Source: Robertkochia sediminum
Lineage (GTDB): Bacteria > Bacteroidota > Bacteroidia > Flavobacteriales > Flavobacteriaceae
DNA length: 64,000 nt
Reading direction: 5' to 3'
NCBI RefSeq assembly: GCF_016786255.1
Contig: NZ_JADMKT010000074.1
Location: forward strand, 84,517 to 148,516
This document shows positions 17,398 to 28,578 of the stretch, piece after piece (positions within the stretch are counted from its first letter, which is position 1; the number at the start of each line of letters is the position of its first letter). A program made the translations under genes and the position numbers. The notes under the pieces were generated by a model. The model was not told where the DNA came from and did not search any database. It worked only from the letters and a program-made list of their open reading frames with translations.

Positions 17398-18324
17398 CTA
17401 AGCTTCTAAAAGCGCATTGGTTTTTCTTACACCCTCAGCACTTTCTGACAGTTTTTGTTTTTCTTTCTCATCGAGTTCGATCTCAACGATCTTCTCAATA
17501 CCGTTACGACCTATGAGAACAGGCGCTCCGATACAGATATCTTTAAGTCCGTATTCGCCGTTCAATTTAACAGAACAAGGGAACATTTTCTTCTGATCGC
17601 ATGCAATAGCCTGAACCAAAGCAGAAACCGCAGCACCTGGCGCATACCATGCACTGGTACCTAAAAGCTTGGTCAGGGTAGCCCCTCCAACCTTGGTATC
17701 TTCTTTCACCTGCTCCAGACGCTCTTCACTAAGGAATTCTGATACAGGAACAGAGTTTCTGGTTGCTAAACGGGTCAATGGCAGCATCCCGGTATCACTG
17801 TGTCCGCCGATCACCATGCCGTCAACATCAGAGATCGGTGCCTCCAGAGCTTCAGCCAGACGGTATTTAAAACGTGCACTATCGAGTGCTCCCCCCATAC
17901 CGATGATACGGTGCTCAGGAAGTCCTGATACCTTATGCGTAAGATAGGTCATGGTATCCATCGGGTTACTTACCACGATAAGGATCACATCAGGAGAATG
18001 CTTTACAAGGTTCGTAGCCACATCTTTTACGATCCCGGCATTGATCCCGATAAGCTCTTCACGGGTCATCCCCGGCTTTCTTGGAATACCACTGGTGATC
18101 ACTGCGATATCACTTCCGGCAGTTTTTGAATAGTCGGAGGTTGATCCGGTGATCTTTGTATCGAAACCGTTCAGAGAGGCTGTCTGCATGAGGTCCATAG
18201 CCTTTCCTTCTGCCAGTCCTTCCTTAATATCAAGGATCACGACCTCTGAAGCAAAATCTTTAATAGCAATATACTCGGCACAACTCGCTCCTACGGCACC
18301 TGCACCTACTACTGTTACTTTCAT
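17398..18324 (-). CDS. mdh: Malate dehydrogenase (LDH-like type)
   Basis: The 308-residue enzyme oxidises malate to oxaloacetate with NAD in the TCA cycle. The Rossmann motif VTVVGAGAVGASCAEYIA opens the protein. Substrate-binding residues are in ITSGIPRKPGMTREEL (Arg pair), VSNPMDTMTYL and the catalytic His in VIGGHSDTGMLPLTR. The IPRKPGM loop marks it as malate rather than lactate specific. The length is normal for the LDH-like MDH group used by Bacteroidota. It is transcribed alone from a promoter at 18372. Confidence 0.95.
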   Translation of the reverse strand: MKVTVVGAGAVGASCAEYIAIKDFASEVVILDIKEGLAEGKAMDLMQTASLNGFDTKITGSTSDYSKTAGSDIAVITSGIPRKPGMTREELIGINAGIVKDVATNLVKHSPDVILIVVSNPMDTMTYLTHKVSGLPEHRIIGMGGALDSARFKYRLAEALEAPISDVDGMVIGGHSDTGMLPLTRLATRNSVPVSEFLSEERLEQVKEDTKVGGATLTKLLGTSAWYAPGAAVSALVQAIACDQKKMFPCSVKLNGEYGLKDICIGAPVLIGRNGIEKIVEIELDEKEKQKLSESAEGVRKTNALLEA

Positions 18325-18364
18325 ATAAAATATATTATTGTTTAACGTGAATTTTCAACTCCTA

Positions 18365-18372
18365 CAAATCTA
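18365..18372 (-). promoter_or_regulatory. mdh promoter -7 box
   Basis: The reverse strand has TAGATTTG at 18372-18365, a perfect TAnnTTTG box 41 bases upstream of the mdh ATG. No clear TTG lies at the right distance. The rest of the gap up to 18598 shows no further gene. Confidence 0.6.
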
Positions 18373-18598
18373 ATAATATTTGATACAACAACCTGCTACA
18401 ATCCAGAGAAAACCCGGATAGCCTATAGCAGCTTCCTCCTCATCTTATTCAGGTAGAAACGGTAATCCGGACCTTTTCGCTAACCAACCTCCCCCATACA
18501 ACAGAAGCACACACAAACAAACTGACCTTAATCATTGATTTACAATCCTTTATAGTTTAATATTAAACTTGATCATCATCAAAAAAAGACCAACCATC

Positions 18599-20068
18599 AT
18601 GTATTCACACAAGAAGATCATACCATTAATGGTCTTGTTCACGCTCATCGCATCAGGACTCATGGCTCAAATCAACGAAAATGCCTCGAGCTTTCCCACT
18701 TCCCCATACACCCCGGACTACGCTCTCCCAACTATACCAACATATCGCATCTACAACCCCAACCCTCACGTAGTTTTTTCAGAGATCACTGGCGACAGAC
18801 CTGAAACAATGAAAAACGCACAACCACAGGACAGCCTGAGCTTTGAAGAATGGAACCGCAAAAACAGTCGGTCGTCGCTGATCATCTCAGGGACTATGAT
18901 AGCGACAGGCGCTATCCTGATCTCCGTAAATGAAAATTTTAACAATGTAAGGCAACGGTATCAGCCCAATTTTGAAGACCCCACCGACGATTATATTCAA
19001 TACGCGCCGATCGCAGCGATTTACGCCATGAATGCCCTGGGCTATAAAGGCCGCCACAACATTCCCCGATACACCTTGAACTTCGCCACTACGGGGATAG
19101 TCATGCTGGCAGGAATACAAGGGCTAAAATCGGTTATCGACATCACCAGACCGGACGACTCTTCAGACAATTCCTGGCCATCAGGACACACCGCCACGGC
19201 TTTTATGGCCGCCCATATGCTCAACAAGGAATACGGATACAAGAATCCGTACATTCCCATTGCCGGGTATACCATAGCCACGACCGTGGGAGCCATGCGC
19301 CAACTTAACAACCGGCACTGGTTTTCAGACACCGTGGCGGGTGCAGGATTTGGGATCGGGCTCACAGAACTCGGTTACTACCTCTCTGATCTGATCTTTA
19401 AGGATTATGGGGTAAATGAAATGGAGATAAAGGTGAAAGAACCTAATTATGAAAAACCGTCTTTCTTTGGCTCTAAACTGGGATACGCCAAGCTCCTCAG
19501 TGAACTTTCCGGCCCGGCAAAACAGATCTTTGGCGACGATGGCTTCCAGATCAATGTCGATGGCCACTATATGTTCAATCCGTATGTTGGAGTGGCCGCC
19601 TCCCTGCAATTCGCGAGCTTCCCTTTAAAAGAAGAAGCCACCGTACCCTACCCCACCACCAACATTGAGTCTAATGCCATAGGGGTGTCCACCCTGGCCG
19701 CAGGTCCCAGCTTCGGGTATCCGTTTAGTGAAAGCCTCCTTTTACAAGGCAAGGTACTTTTTGGTTATGCCCGGTCTACAGAGGCCAGCTTTATCATTGA
19801 CACTGAAACCCAAACCGACCTGCTTTATGCCGATGTTGAAGAAGGGTCGGACTTTTCGATCATTGGCGGACTCATGCTCACCAAGATCATTAATAAGCGA
19901 ATGGGGCTTGGACTCTTTACCGAATACACCAAGACCAATCCAAAGGCAGACATCACCATCCTGGACGACATCCCCGAAAACGGAGAGGCCTCCTACACCA
20001 CGCAGAAGGCCCCTTTGAATTTTGAATATTTAAGTTTTGGCATCAGCTTCAATGTGATGCTCTGGTAA
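18599..20068 (+). CDS. PAP2-family phosphatase fused to an outer-membrane barrel-like domain
   Basis: The start at 18599 puts a clean signal peptide (MYSHKKIIPLMVLFTLIASG, cleavage near AQ) at the N-terminus; the track-longer form adds ten residues. The PAP2 signature is complete: KSVIDITRP, then WPSGHTATAF with the catalytic His, then MRQLNNRHWFSD, over about residues 180-260. After it comes a domain of about 200 residues with amphipathic strands, ending FEYLSFGISFNVMLW like a barrel terminus. The likely role is dephosphorylation of a lipid or isoprenoid phosphate at the envelope; the fusion would tether it to the outer membrane. The protein is 489 residues long. Confidence 0.82.
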   Translation: MYSHKKIIPLMVLFTLIASGLMAQINENASSFPTSPYTPDYALPTIPTYRIYNPNPHVVFSEITGDRPETMKNAQPQDSLSFEEWNRKNSRSSLIISGTMIATGAILISVNENFNNVRQRYQPNFEDPTDDYIQYAPIAAIYAMNALGYKGRHNIPRYTLNFATTGIVMLAGIQGLKSVIDITRPDDSSDNSWPSGHTATAFMAAHMLNKEYGYKNPYIPIAGYTIATTVGAMRQLNNRHWFSDTVAGAGFGIGLTELGYYLSDLIFKDYGVNEMEIKVKEPNYEKPSFFGSKLGYAKLLSELSGPAKQIFGDDGFQINVDGHYMFNPYVGVAASLQFASFPLKEEATVPYPTTNIESNAIGVSTLAAGPSFGYPFSESLLLQGKVLFGYARSTEASFIIDTETQTDLLYADVEEGSDFSIIGGLMLTKIINKRMGLGLFTEYTKTNPKADITILDDIPENGEASYTTQKAPLNFEYLSFGISFNVMLW

Positions 20069-20089
20069 TCGTTTTTGCATACCCAGGAT

Positions 20090-21100
20090 CTACCTGAAAC
20101 CAAAGTTCACCCCAACAGAAAAGCTGTCGAACTCAGCAAAGGTATAATCGGCGTTAAAACGAAAGAATGCAAGCTTAAGCTTTGCTCCCAGTGTCGCTCT
20201 TACTCCACCAACTTCACTTGATACCGAAAACGGATCCACGATATCTTCTGTCACCAGGTTACCATCGGTCACACGATAGGTTCCCAAAACATCAGATTCT
20301 GATGTTCCGGAAATATATCCCAGAGCACCGTAAAAATTGATCACCGGTAACTTCGTACTTACGATCCCCTGGAACAACCATGTTGACGTATTGTTTTCCA
20401 GTCGCTGGTTCTCACCCTCGATCCCGGAAGAAGCGGTGAAATCATAAGACCCGTTAAGACTTGTATAGGCCACCAATCCGGATATCGCCACAGGAAGCAG
20501 CTTATCTGCCGGCAACCATTTGGTAAATTCATGTTGCAATCCCACACCATACAATTGAGTAGTCACCTCATCAAAGGTTACCTCAGGTACAAAACGCACT
20601 TTTAGCTCTGTACCTTTAACAAGACCAACAGCAGCCTGAATAAAAGCTGAAGGAATAAACTTTGAGGCGTCGCCAATACCGTTCGGGAGGGTTACCTCAA
20701 CGGTTTGGTCCCCAAATATAGGGTCGTCATAGGTGAGCACCACATCGATCGGCGTATCATTCTCTCCCAATGCCGTTGCTACCATTTTTGAAGCAGACCC
20801 GTCAGAGAAGGTGATATTTTCATAGTCGGCAACATTCATGGTAAACTCACGGTGAGAATCTTTGATCAGGGCACCATTTCCGATCACCGAGATCTCAAAA
20901 CCAAGGAAAGGCTTTACATCGGCGGTATTAAACCATCCATTGTTCATACTGTACATGAGTCCGTTGGTTCCCGGAGCGAGATAGTCGTTAGCAAAACGCT
21001 CGGCGTCATCGACACCTGCAGCCAGGATCACATCAAAATCGTTTTGGGCCTGGAGCAGCGAAGTGAGCCCCAGAAAGCATATAAGCAGGATCTTTTTCAT
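20090..21100 (-). CDS. Exported DUF6588-type protein
   Basis: The 336-residue protein has a signal peptide (MKKILLICFLGLTSLLQAQ), then an N-terminal segment with AGVDDAERFANDYLAPG that I recognise from the DUF6588 family of Bacteroidota. The C-terminal half has repeated amphipathic strands and ends DSFSVGVNFGFR, suggesting an outer membrane beta barrel. No catalytic motif is seen; function is unknown. It is convergent with the PAP2-barrel gene (21-base gap) and lies downstream of gyrB on the same strand, separated from it by a strong terminator. Confidence 0.8.
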   Translation of the reverse strand: MKKILLICFLGLTSLLQAQNDFDVILAAGVDDAERFANDYLAPGTNGLMYSMNNGWFNTADVKPFLGFEISVIGNGALIKDSHREFTMNVADYENITFSDGSASKMVATALGENDTPIDVVLTYDDPIFGDQTVEVTLPNGIGDASKFIPSAFIQAAVGLVKGTELKVRFVPEVTFDEVTTQLYGVGLQHEFTKWLPADKLLPVAISGLVAYTSLNGSYDFTASSGIEGENQRLENNTSTWLFQGIVSTKLPVINFYGALGYISGTSESDVLGTYRVTDGNLVTEDIVDPFSVSSEVGGVRATLGAKLKLAFFRFNADYTFAEFDSFSVGVNFGFR

Positions 21101-21132
21101 GAATTGAAGATTTTAAGATTTAAAAGGTCCTA

Positions 21133-21170
21133 CAAAAAAAAGAAAACTCCCTTAAAAAAGGGAGTTTTCT
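21133..21170 (-). terminator. gyrB terminator
   Basis: A perfect 12-bp stem (21141-21152 with 21159-21170, loop TAAAAA) is followed on the reverse strand by eight T. It sits 22 bases past the gyrB stop codon. Confidence 0.93.
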
Positions 21171-21191
21171 AGTGAAAATATATGTTATTTC

Positions 21192-23138
<1,947 letters not shown>

Positions 23139-23168
23139 TTAAGATATTAGGTCGTTCTGTCAAACAGA

Positions 23169-23176
23169 CAAATATA
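23169..23176 (-). promoter_or_regulatory. gyrB promoter -7 box
   Basis: The reverse strand has TATATTTG at 23176-23169, a perfect -7 box 37 bases from the gyrB ATG. No clear -33 TTG is present. Confidence 0.65.
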
Positions 23177-23243
23177 ACAAAACGGGGGTAAAACGAGGGG
23201 TAACATACCCTTTTAACGGGTCAAGTTATCAACATTAATTGTG

Positions 23244-23268
23244 AAAAAAAGGGAGCATTTGCCCCCTT
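23244..23268 (-). terminator. asnB terminator
   Basis: On the reverse strand AAGGGGGC (23268-23261) pairs with GCTCCCTT (23256-23249), including one G-U pair, and is followed by T residues. It lies about 35 bases after the asnB stop and before the gyrB promoter. Confidence 0.75.
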
Positions 23269-23301
23269 CTTCACTAATCACTCTATTTTAAGTACGCCGA
23301 A

Positions 23302-24972
23302 TCATTTTACATATGCTTCTTCGTGAACGAAAGCCACTGCTCTACCGCTTGGATCGTTCATGTTTTTGAATGCCGCATCCCACTCCAGGGCCACGGGAGT
23401 ACTACAGGCAACAGAAGGCACTGAAGGGACGCTGAGAGCAGCGGCATCAGAAGGAAAGTGCTCCTCAAAAACACTCCTGTAGAAATACTCCTCCTTACTC
23501 GTAGGCGGCTGGACCGGAAAACGATAAGCTGCATTGGCCATTTGCTCATCGGTAACGTGCTCTTCGACCACTGCTTTAAGGGTATCGATCCAACTATATC
23601 CCACCCCATCAGAAAACTGCTCCTTTTGCCTCCAGGCCACGCTTTCCGGCAGGTAATCTTCAAAAGCCTTTCTGATAAGCCATTTCTCCATACGCTCCCC
23701 GTTGATCATCTTATCCTGCGGATTCATGCGCATGGCCACATCCATAAACTCTTTATCCAGGAAAGGCACCCTTCCCTCAACTCCCCAGGAAGCGAGGGAT
23801 TTATTGGCACGAAGACAATCGTACATATGCAGTTTATCCAGTTTTCTCACAGTCTCCTCGTGAAAGTCCTTTGCGGTTGGCGCTTTGTGAAAGTAGAGAT
23901 ACCCTCCGAAAAGCTCATCGGCCCCTTCGCCCGACAGGACCATTTTGATCCCCATGGAGCGAATAACCCTCGCCATAAGATACATCGGGGTCGAAGCCCT
24001 CACCGTGGTCACATCATAGGTTTCTAACTGGTAGATCACATCCCTAAGCGCGTCAAGCCCTTCCTGAAGCGTGAATACGATCTCGTGGTGCACAGTTCCG
24101 ATATGATCCGCCACCTTTCGGGCGGCTTTAAGATCAGGCGAACCTTCCAGACCAACAGAAAAGGAATGCAAACGAGGCCACCAGGCTTCACTGGTATCGT
24201 CGCTCTCCACCCGTTTGGAAGCATATTTTTTAGCGATGGCTGAAGTCACCGAAGAATCGAGTCCGCCGGAAAGCAACACTCCATAAGGCACATCACTCAT
24301 TAACTGCCGGTGCACTGCAGCCTCAAGGGCTTCACGCAACTCATCGATACTGCTTTGATTCTCCTTCACCGCCTCGTAGTCCATCCAATCCCTATCGTAC
24401 CAGCGCTCGAATGTTCCGCTCTCCGAAGTCAGAAAATGCCCCGGAGGAAACAATTCTATGGTAGTGCACACCCCTTCCAGAGCCTTTAATTCTGAAGCCA
24501 CATAGAAGGTGCCATGCTTATCGCGGCCGGTATACAAGGGAATGATCCCCATATGATCCCGGCATATTACATACATATCCTTTTGTGTGTCGTATAGTGC
24601 AAAGGCAAACATCCCGTTGAGGCGATCGACAAAATCGACCCCGTACTTTTGGTAAAGCGCCAGGATCACCTCGCAGTCGGATTCTGTTCTGAAATCATAC
24701 TCGCCTTCAAACTCCTTACGCAACTCACGGTGGTTATAGATCTCCCCGTTTACTGCAAGAACTACTGTTTCATCCCGGCTAAGCAAAGGTTGTTTCCCGG
24801 AGGCGGGATCCACAATAGCCAAACGCTCGTGCACCATGATCACCTTTTCATTACTGTAAACCCCACTCCAGTCGGGCCCGCGATGACGAACTTTTTTAGA
24901 CATATCCAACAACTGTGGCCTTAACACTTCTGCCTGTTGCTTTAATTCAAATGCACATACAATTCCACACAT
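23302..24972 (-). CDS. asnB: Glutamine-hydrolysing asparagine synthase B
   Basis: The 556-residue enzyme makes asparagine from aspartate, glutamine and ATP. The mature N-terminal Cys2 nucleophile is in MCGIVCAFE, with RHRGPDWSG and LAVNGEIYNHRELR in the class II amidotransferase domain. The synthetase domain has the PP-loop LLSGGLDSSVTSA near residue 235 and GEGADELFGGYLYFHKAP. The length matches E. coli AsnB. It is transcribed alone, with a terminator before gyrB. Confidence 0.96.
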   Translation of the reverse strand: MCGIVCAFELKQQAEVLRPQLLDMSKKVRHRGPDWSGVYSNEKVIMVHERLAIVDPASGKQPLLSRDETVVLAVNGEIYNHRELRKEFEGEYDFRTESDCEVILALYQKYGVDFVDRLNGMFAFALYDTQKDMYVICRDHMGIIPLYTGRDKHGTFYVASELKALEGVCTTIELFPPGHFLTSESGTFERWYDRDWMDYEAVKENQSSIDELREALEAAVHRQLMSDVPYGVLLSGGLDSSVTSAIAKKYASKRVESDDTSEAWWPRLHSFSVGLEGSPDLKAARKVADHIGTVHHEIVFTLQEGLDALRDVIYQLETYDVTTVRASTPMYLMARVIRSMGIKMVLSGEGADELFGGYLYFHKAPTAKDFHEETVRKLDKLHMYDCLRANKSLASWGVEGRVPFLDKEFMDVAMRMNPQDKMINGERMEKWLIRKAFEDYLPESVAWRQKEQFSDGVGYSWIDTLKAVVEEHVTDEQMANAAYRFPVQPPTSKEEYFYRSVFEEHFPSDAAALSVPSVPSVACSTPVALEWDAAFKNMNDPSGRAVAFVHEEAYVK

Positions 24973-25206
24973 AAGGTTGATTTTTATTTTAAATACAAAC
25001 CAAAAATGACTTTTATTATATCAAATTAAAACACTAAAATAGTTTTTGGCTTCAATTTAAAAAATTACACATTGTAATAAACCCAAACTGAAACCTCGAG
25101 GCGTGCAAATACGCGGGATTCGCAACGATCTGTAAGAGAAACGATGTAATTGCATGAACATCCGGGATATTTTTTCACAATAAATAAGGAATAAAGAACG
25201 TTTTCG

Positions 25207-25214
25207 TAGTTTTA
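25207..25214 (+). promoter_or_regulatory. Possible promoter -7 box of the DUF2911 gene
   Basis: TAGTTTTA at 25207-25214 differs at one base from TAnnTTTG and is 27 bases before the ATG. The AT-rich gap 24973-25206 shows no other gene. Confidence 0.4.
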
Positions 25215-25240
25215 GCTTCAAATAAAAATTATCCAACATC

Positions 25241-25789
25241 ATGATCAAACACGTATTAACGGCATTTATCTTTACAGTACTTACAGGAATAAGTACAGAG
25301 CTTAGCGCTCAGGAATTCAGCGGACTCGATAAGAGCCCCGCAGACATCGCATATTATCGTCCATCGAGAGGGGCTGCACCGATGATGAAGGTGGTATATT
25401 CAAGACCACAATTAAAAGGCAGACAAATTGGGGTAGACCTGGCTCGCTATGGCGAGGTATGGAGAACCGGTGCCAACGAGGCTACCGAAATTCGCTTTTA
25501 CCAGGATATGATGCTGGGTGACCAGACCGTACCTGCAGGTACCTACACCCTTTTCACGATCCCGGGGAAAGAAGAGTGGACCATCATCCTGAACAAGGAC
25601 ATCGATGTATGGGGTGCTTATAGTTATGATGAAGAAAACGATGCTGTTCGCTTCAACGTCCCTTCAGGAAAAGGCGAAAAGTCGCTTGACGCTCTATCTA
25701 TGACTTTTACTCCTGAGGAAAATGGCGCTAACCTGCACATGGGATGGGGTAAGGTTCGCGTAACCGTTCCATTTACCGTTGTAGAATAA
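25241..25789 (+). CDS. Exported DUF2911-domain protein
   Basis: The 182-residue protein has a signal peptide (MIKHVLTAFIFTVLTGISTE, cleavage near SAQ). A DUF2911 domain follows, with MKVVYSRPQLKGRQIG, YGEVWRTGANEATEI and VPAGTYTLFTIPGKEEWTIILN blocks. DUF2911 proteins are abundant, secreted, beta-rich proteins in Bacteroidota with no established activity. It has its own promoter and a strong terminator, so it is a single-gene unit. Confidence 0.9.
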   Translation: MIKHVLTAFIFTVLTGISTELSAQEFSGLDKSPADIAYYRPSRGAAPMMKVVYSRPQLKGRQIGVDLARYGEVWRTGANEATEIRFYQDMMLGDQTVPAGTYTLFTIPGKEEWTIILNKDIDVWGAYSYDEENDAVRFNVPSGKGEKSLDALSMTFTPEENGANLHMGWGKVRVTVPFTVVE

Positions 25790-25812
25790 TGCGATCAACA
25801 CCTACGAACTTA

Positions 25813-25842
25813 AAAGGCGCCCTTGTGGCGCCTTTCTTTTTT
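25813..25842 (+). terminator. Terminator after the DUF2911 gene
   Basis: A perfect 9-bp GC-rich stem (25813-25821 with 25827-25835, loop CTTGT) is followed by a T-rich run ending near 25842. Confidence 0.93.
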
Positions 25843-25920
25843 CTACAGCACTTTACCGGCAACACATAGCTATTTTTTCAGGAAGGTTGTATTTTTAACC
25901 TTTAACCGAACCTCATCAGT

Positions 25921-27144
25921 ATGAACCCTTCAGCACAGGGATGGATCGAAAAATTCGGATCGTTAGACATCCACGGCAACGTGGCACCCAACAGCGAAAT
26001 GAAATTCTACCAGGATTTTCGCGCGCTGGGATTCATCTACGGGGTGAATATCAAAACTATCGATCATATTCCGGTGCCATTACTGATATCAGAAGAAGAG
26101 AAGGCCAAGATCAATTTACTGAGCGCCCTTCATCAAACCTATAGCAGACATCGAAACGCTTCGAACGATTTCAATAGTTTTCTGGAAGAACTGCTGGACT
26201 TCTACCAACTGTTGCAAAGCGAACAACTCTCGTTCTTTGACCGCCTCATGGTTGGAAAAAAAGCATCCTCACAACTGGAATTCCTCCTTCACCAGCGCAT
26301 TAGTCTCAACGACAATATGATCACCAGGAATTTCAGCCAGATGCTCACAAACTCCATGCTATTTACCGATGTACTCAATTTTAGCGAGTATCTCGCAGGA
26401 GAACGCAACCTGAAAGCCAATGAGCAACGGCTGGAACAGATCATTCTGAACCTCAGCTATCGCGTGATCAATGCCAAGGCGAATCCGTCAGATTACGACC
26501 AACGGCTACTCCAGCTTTTGGAAGTATCTTCCCGATACGGCCAGGCACATTTACAAAGAAACAAAGGCATGGACAGCTATATGACCCTGATCGATCGCAA
26601 CGAAGGGTCCCTGGAGAACAAATACTTTTTTGACCTGGCCTGCCTGGCGGCACTGGAAGACCAGGGCACCTGGGTGATCCAGGAAGAAACCCTCGACGAG
26701 CTAAGAGAAACACTCCATCTCCCGGAAGAGATCGCAACTTATTCTATAGAGCACGCTACGAATTTTTTCACCCTGCACAGAGAGCATCTCCCTTTCCTGA
26801 AAGACAGCAATCCGTTTCGCGCCTTGTACCACAACGCACAGTTTACCGTTAAAAAACTAATCCTGAGAAACAGTCGTCGCCTGAGAAAAGAATTGGGAGA
26901 AAGCAAGGAATTACTTTTTTTGATCAGCCAGTCGGCCCAGCGCGACCTGACCCCGGAAGAACGGGAGCGTTTGCGTTCGCAACTACTGGATATCTTCAAG
27001 ACCATTCCTTCTCTGGCGATCTTCGCCCTGCCCGGAGGGGCAGTCTTACTCCCTTTATTTGTGAAAATGATCCCGAGCCTTTTACCATCGGCATTTAACG
27101 ATAACTACATTGAAGAAGATGCCGACCCGGGGATCAAACCCTAA
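25921..27144 (+). CDS. LETM1-like domain protein
   Basis: The 407-residue protein is mostly helical. Its C-terminal 80 residues carry a LETM1-like block: LRKELGESKELLFLISQSAQ, then IFKTIPSLAIFALPGGAVLL, then LFVKMIPSLLPSAFND. This matches the membrane-adjacent core of mitochondrial LETM1, a cation/proton exchange factor. Flavobacterial relatives are annotated as LETM1-related biofilm-associated proteins. No signal peptide is present, and the IFALPGGAVLLPLFV segment is the only strong hydrophobic helix, so it is probably an inner membrane-bound cytosolic protein. It is convergent with the LytTR regulator gene 5 bases downstream. Confidence 0.82.
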   Translation: MNPSAQGWIEKFGSLDIHGNVAPNSEMKFYQDFRALGFIYGVNIKTIDHIPVPLLISEEEKAKINLLSALHQTYSRHRNASNDFNSFLEELLDFYQLLQSEQLSFFDRLMVGKKASSQLEFLLHQRISLNDNMITRNFSQMLTNSMLFTDVLNFSEYLAGERNLKANEQRLEQIILNLSYRVINAKANPSDYDQRLLQLLEVSSRYGQAHLQRNKGMDSYMTLIDRNEGSLENKYFFDLACLAALEDQGTWVIQEETLDELRETLHLPEEIATYSIEHATNFFTLHREHLPFLKDSNPFRALYHNAQFTVKKLILRNSRRLRKELGESKELLFLISQSAQRDLTPEERERLRSQLLDIFKTIPSLAIFALPGGAVLLPLFVKMIPSLLPSAFNDNYIEEDADPGIKP

Positions 27145-27149
27145 GACCA

Positions 27150-27905
27150 TTAAGACAACCAGTCCTTGAAGTCCCGAACCCTTTCGCGACTCACGATCAC
27201 CTCGCCTTCCTTAAAATGATGTAGCTTTACCTCGAGTCGGGAATTGGTATAACTCAATATATCTGCAACCGCATCGATATTGATGAAAAACTTACGACTC
27301 ACCCTGAAGAACTTTTCAGGATCCAATTCTTCCTGTAGCTGATCGAGACTGCGGTCCAGCAAGTAATTACGCCCTTCATTGGTAAAGGCATAGGTACCCT
27401 TGTTCTCACTGTAGAGGCACTCGATCTCATTCACGGGAATAAGCTTTAGGTGCTGCCCCACCCTGGTCACGAAACGCTTTTTATAGGTACGGTCTTCGGG
27501 ATGTACCAGCAGCCTTTTAATATCTTCAAGATCTACCGGCAAGGGCTGGGCTTCAGGCTTAAAGTTCCTGTATTTATGCAAGGCCTGCTCGAGCTCCTCC
27601 ACATCAATAGGCTTTAGCAGGTAATCTATGCTATTAAGCTTAAACGCCTGCAATGCGTATTCGTCATAGGCCGTAGTGAAGATGATCGCACTCGGAAGGT
27701 CAACCTGATCAAAGATCTCGAACGACAATCCGTCTGATAGTTGGATATCGAGAAAGATCACATCCGGAGCCTCATGCTCAGAAAAATACTGAACGGCCTC
27801 CTTTACCGACGCCAGACAGGACAACACGGTAACATCGCTGCTTTCCAGCATACGCTGTAGCCGTCTTGCCGCAGGGGCTTCGTCTTCAACAATGATCGCT
27901 TTCAT
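27150..27905 (-). CDS. LytTR-family response regulator
   Basis: The 251-residue protein has a receiver domain (residues 1-115) with acidic pair EDE near the start, phospho-acceptor Asp in VIFLDIQLSDG and the Lys of YLLKPIDVEELEQ. A LytTR DNA-binding domain follows (about 140-250), with KKRFVTRVGQHLKLIP and FRVSRKFFINIDAV. It is the last gene of the operon that starts with the LytS-type kinase at 29936, its evident partner. Such pairs control envelope or secretion genes; targets are unknown. Confidence 0.95.
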   Translation of the reverse strand: MKAIIVEDEAPAARRLQRMLESSDVTVLSCLASVKEAVQYFSEHEAPDVIFLDIQLSDGLSFEIFDQVDLPSAIIFTTAYDEYALQAFKLNSIDYLLKPIDVEELEQALHKYRNFKPEAQPLPVDLEDIKRLLVHPEDRTYKKRFVTRVGQHLKLIPVNEIECLYSENKGTYAFTNEGRNYLLDRSLDQLQEELDPEKFFRVSRKFFINIDAVADILSYTNSRLEVKLHHFKEGEVIVSRERVRDFKDWLS

Positions 27906-27951
27906 TCGTAAATACAGTTTTAGATTGATCCATCAGGGAAGGCACCCTCGT

Positions 27952-28254
27952 TCAGGCATCCTCATCCATAAATTCTTTTATTTTTCGCGCCTCCCAGTCG
28001 GCTCCAAATACAATATGCATTCCAAACACATGCCAGGCGTGTAAAGCCAATCCAACACCCCAGGCAAAACAGATGAGTAACACGATCCAAAGCTCCATGT
28101 GATCGGAAGCTTCCTTCCCCACAAAATAATTCAAAAAATTAAAGCTATTGAAAATGATATAGATCGCCAGGTGCCAATAAAACCCTTTGAGTTCATCGAC
28201 CCTTTTCTTTGCACGCTCATATGCCGTGCGATCATATTGCTCTTTAACTTCCAT
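27952..28254 (-). CDS. 2TM-domain protein (third copy in the operon)
   Basis: The 100-residue protein starts MEVKEQYDRTAYERAKKRVD, then GFYWHLAIYIIFNSFNFLNY, a second hydrophobic helix, and a C-terminal FGADWEARKIKEFMDED amphipathic segment. This is the 2TM domain (two membrane helices with a W/E/KKI tail) found in Bacteroidota. It is a close paralogue of the segment fused to the kinase at 28575-28883 and of the neighbour at 28267. Function is unknown; its context is signalling. Confidence 0.88.
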   Translation of the reverse strand: MEVKEQYDRTAYERAKKRVDELKGFYWHLAIYIIFNSFNFLNYFVGKEASDHMELWIVLLICFAWGVGLALHAWHVFGMHIVFGADWEARKIKEFMDEDA

Positions 28255-28266
28255 AGTTCTTGTGTT

Positions 28267-28578
28267 TTATTCCCATGTAGAGCGGTCACCATTACGGCGT
28301 TCCTCCTCCATGAATTCCTGAATCTTTCGTTCTTCCCATTTCTTACCGAAAAGGAGATTAAACCCAAAAAGTTTCGCCGCCTGGAACAGGATCCCCAGTC
28401 CCCAAAATCCGGCAACCCATAGAAACCAGGGGTTCCTGAATTCATTGGTGTAATAGTTTAGTCCGGCCAGGATACCCACTACGAAAAGATAGGTAACTAT
28501 ACCCGTGTAGAACTTCCTGAGTTCCTGCACCCGTTCCTGGGCACGCAATAATCGGTTGTCTTTATCCATGTCTTTCAT
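28267..28578 (-). CDS. 2TM-domain protein (second copy in the operon)
   Basis: The 103-residue protein has two membrane helices and the FGKKWEERKIQEFMEEERR tail that defines the 2TM domain. Its N-terminal half (DNRLLRAQERVQELRKFYTG) parallels the other copies. The ATG overlaps the kinase stop codon by four bases (ATGA), so translation is coupled to the kinase. A 12-base gap separates it from the next 2TM gene. Confidence 0.88.
   Translation of the reverse strand: MKDMDKDNRLLRAQERVQELRKFYTGIVTYLFVVGILAGLNYYTNEFRNPWFLWVAGFWGLGILFQAAKLFGFNLLFGKKWEERKIQEFMEEERRNGDRSTWE

Noticed and set aside
23225..23240. A DnaA-box-like TTATCAACA next to gyrB, as in some replication origins
   Set aside because: Only one such sequence occurs, with no cluster of boxes, no AT-rich unwinding region and no dnaA gene nearby.
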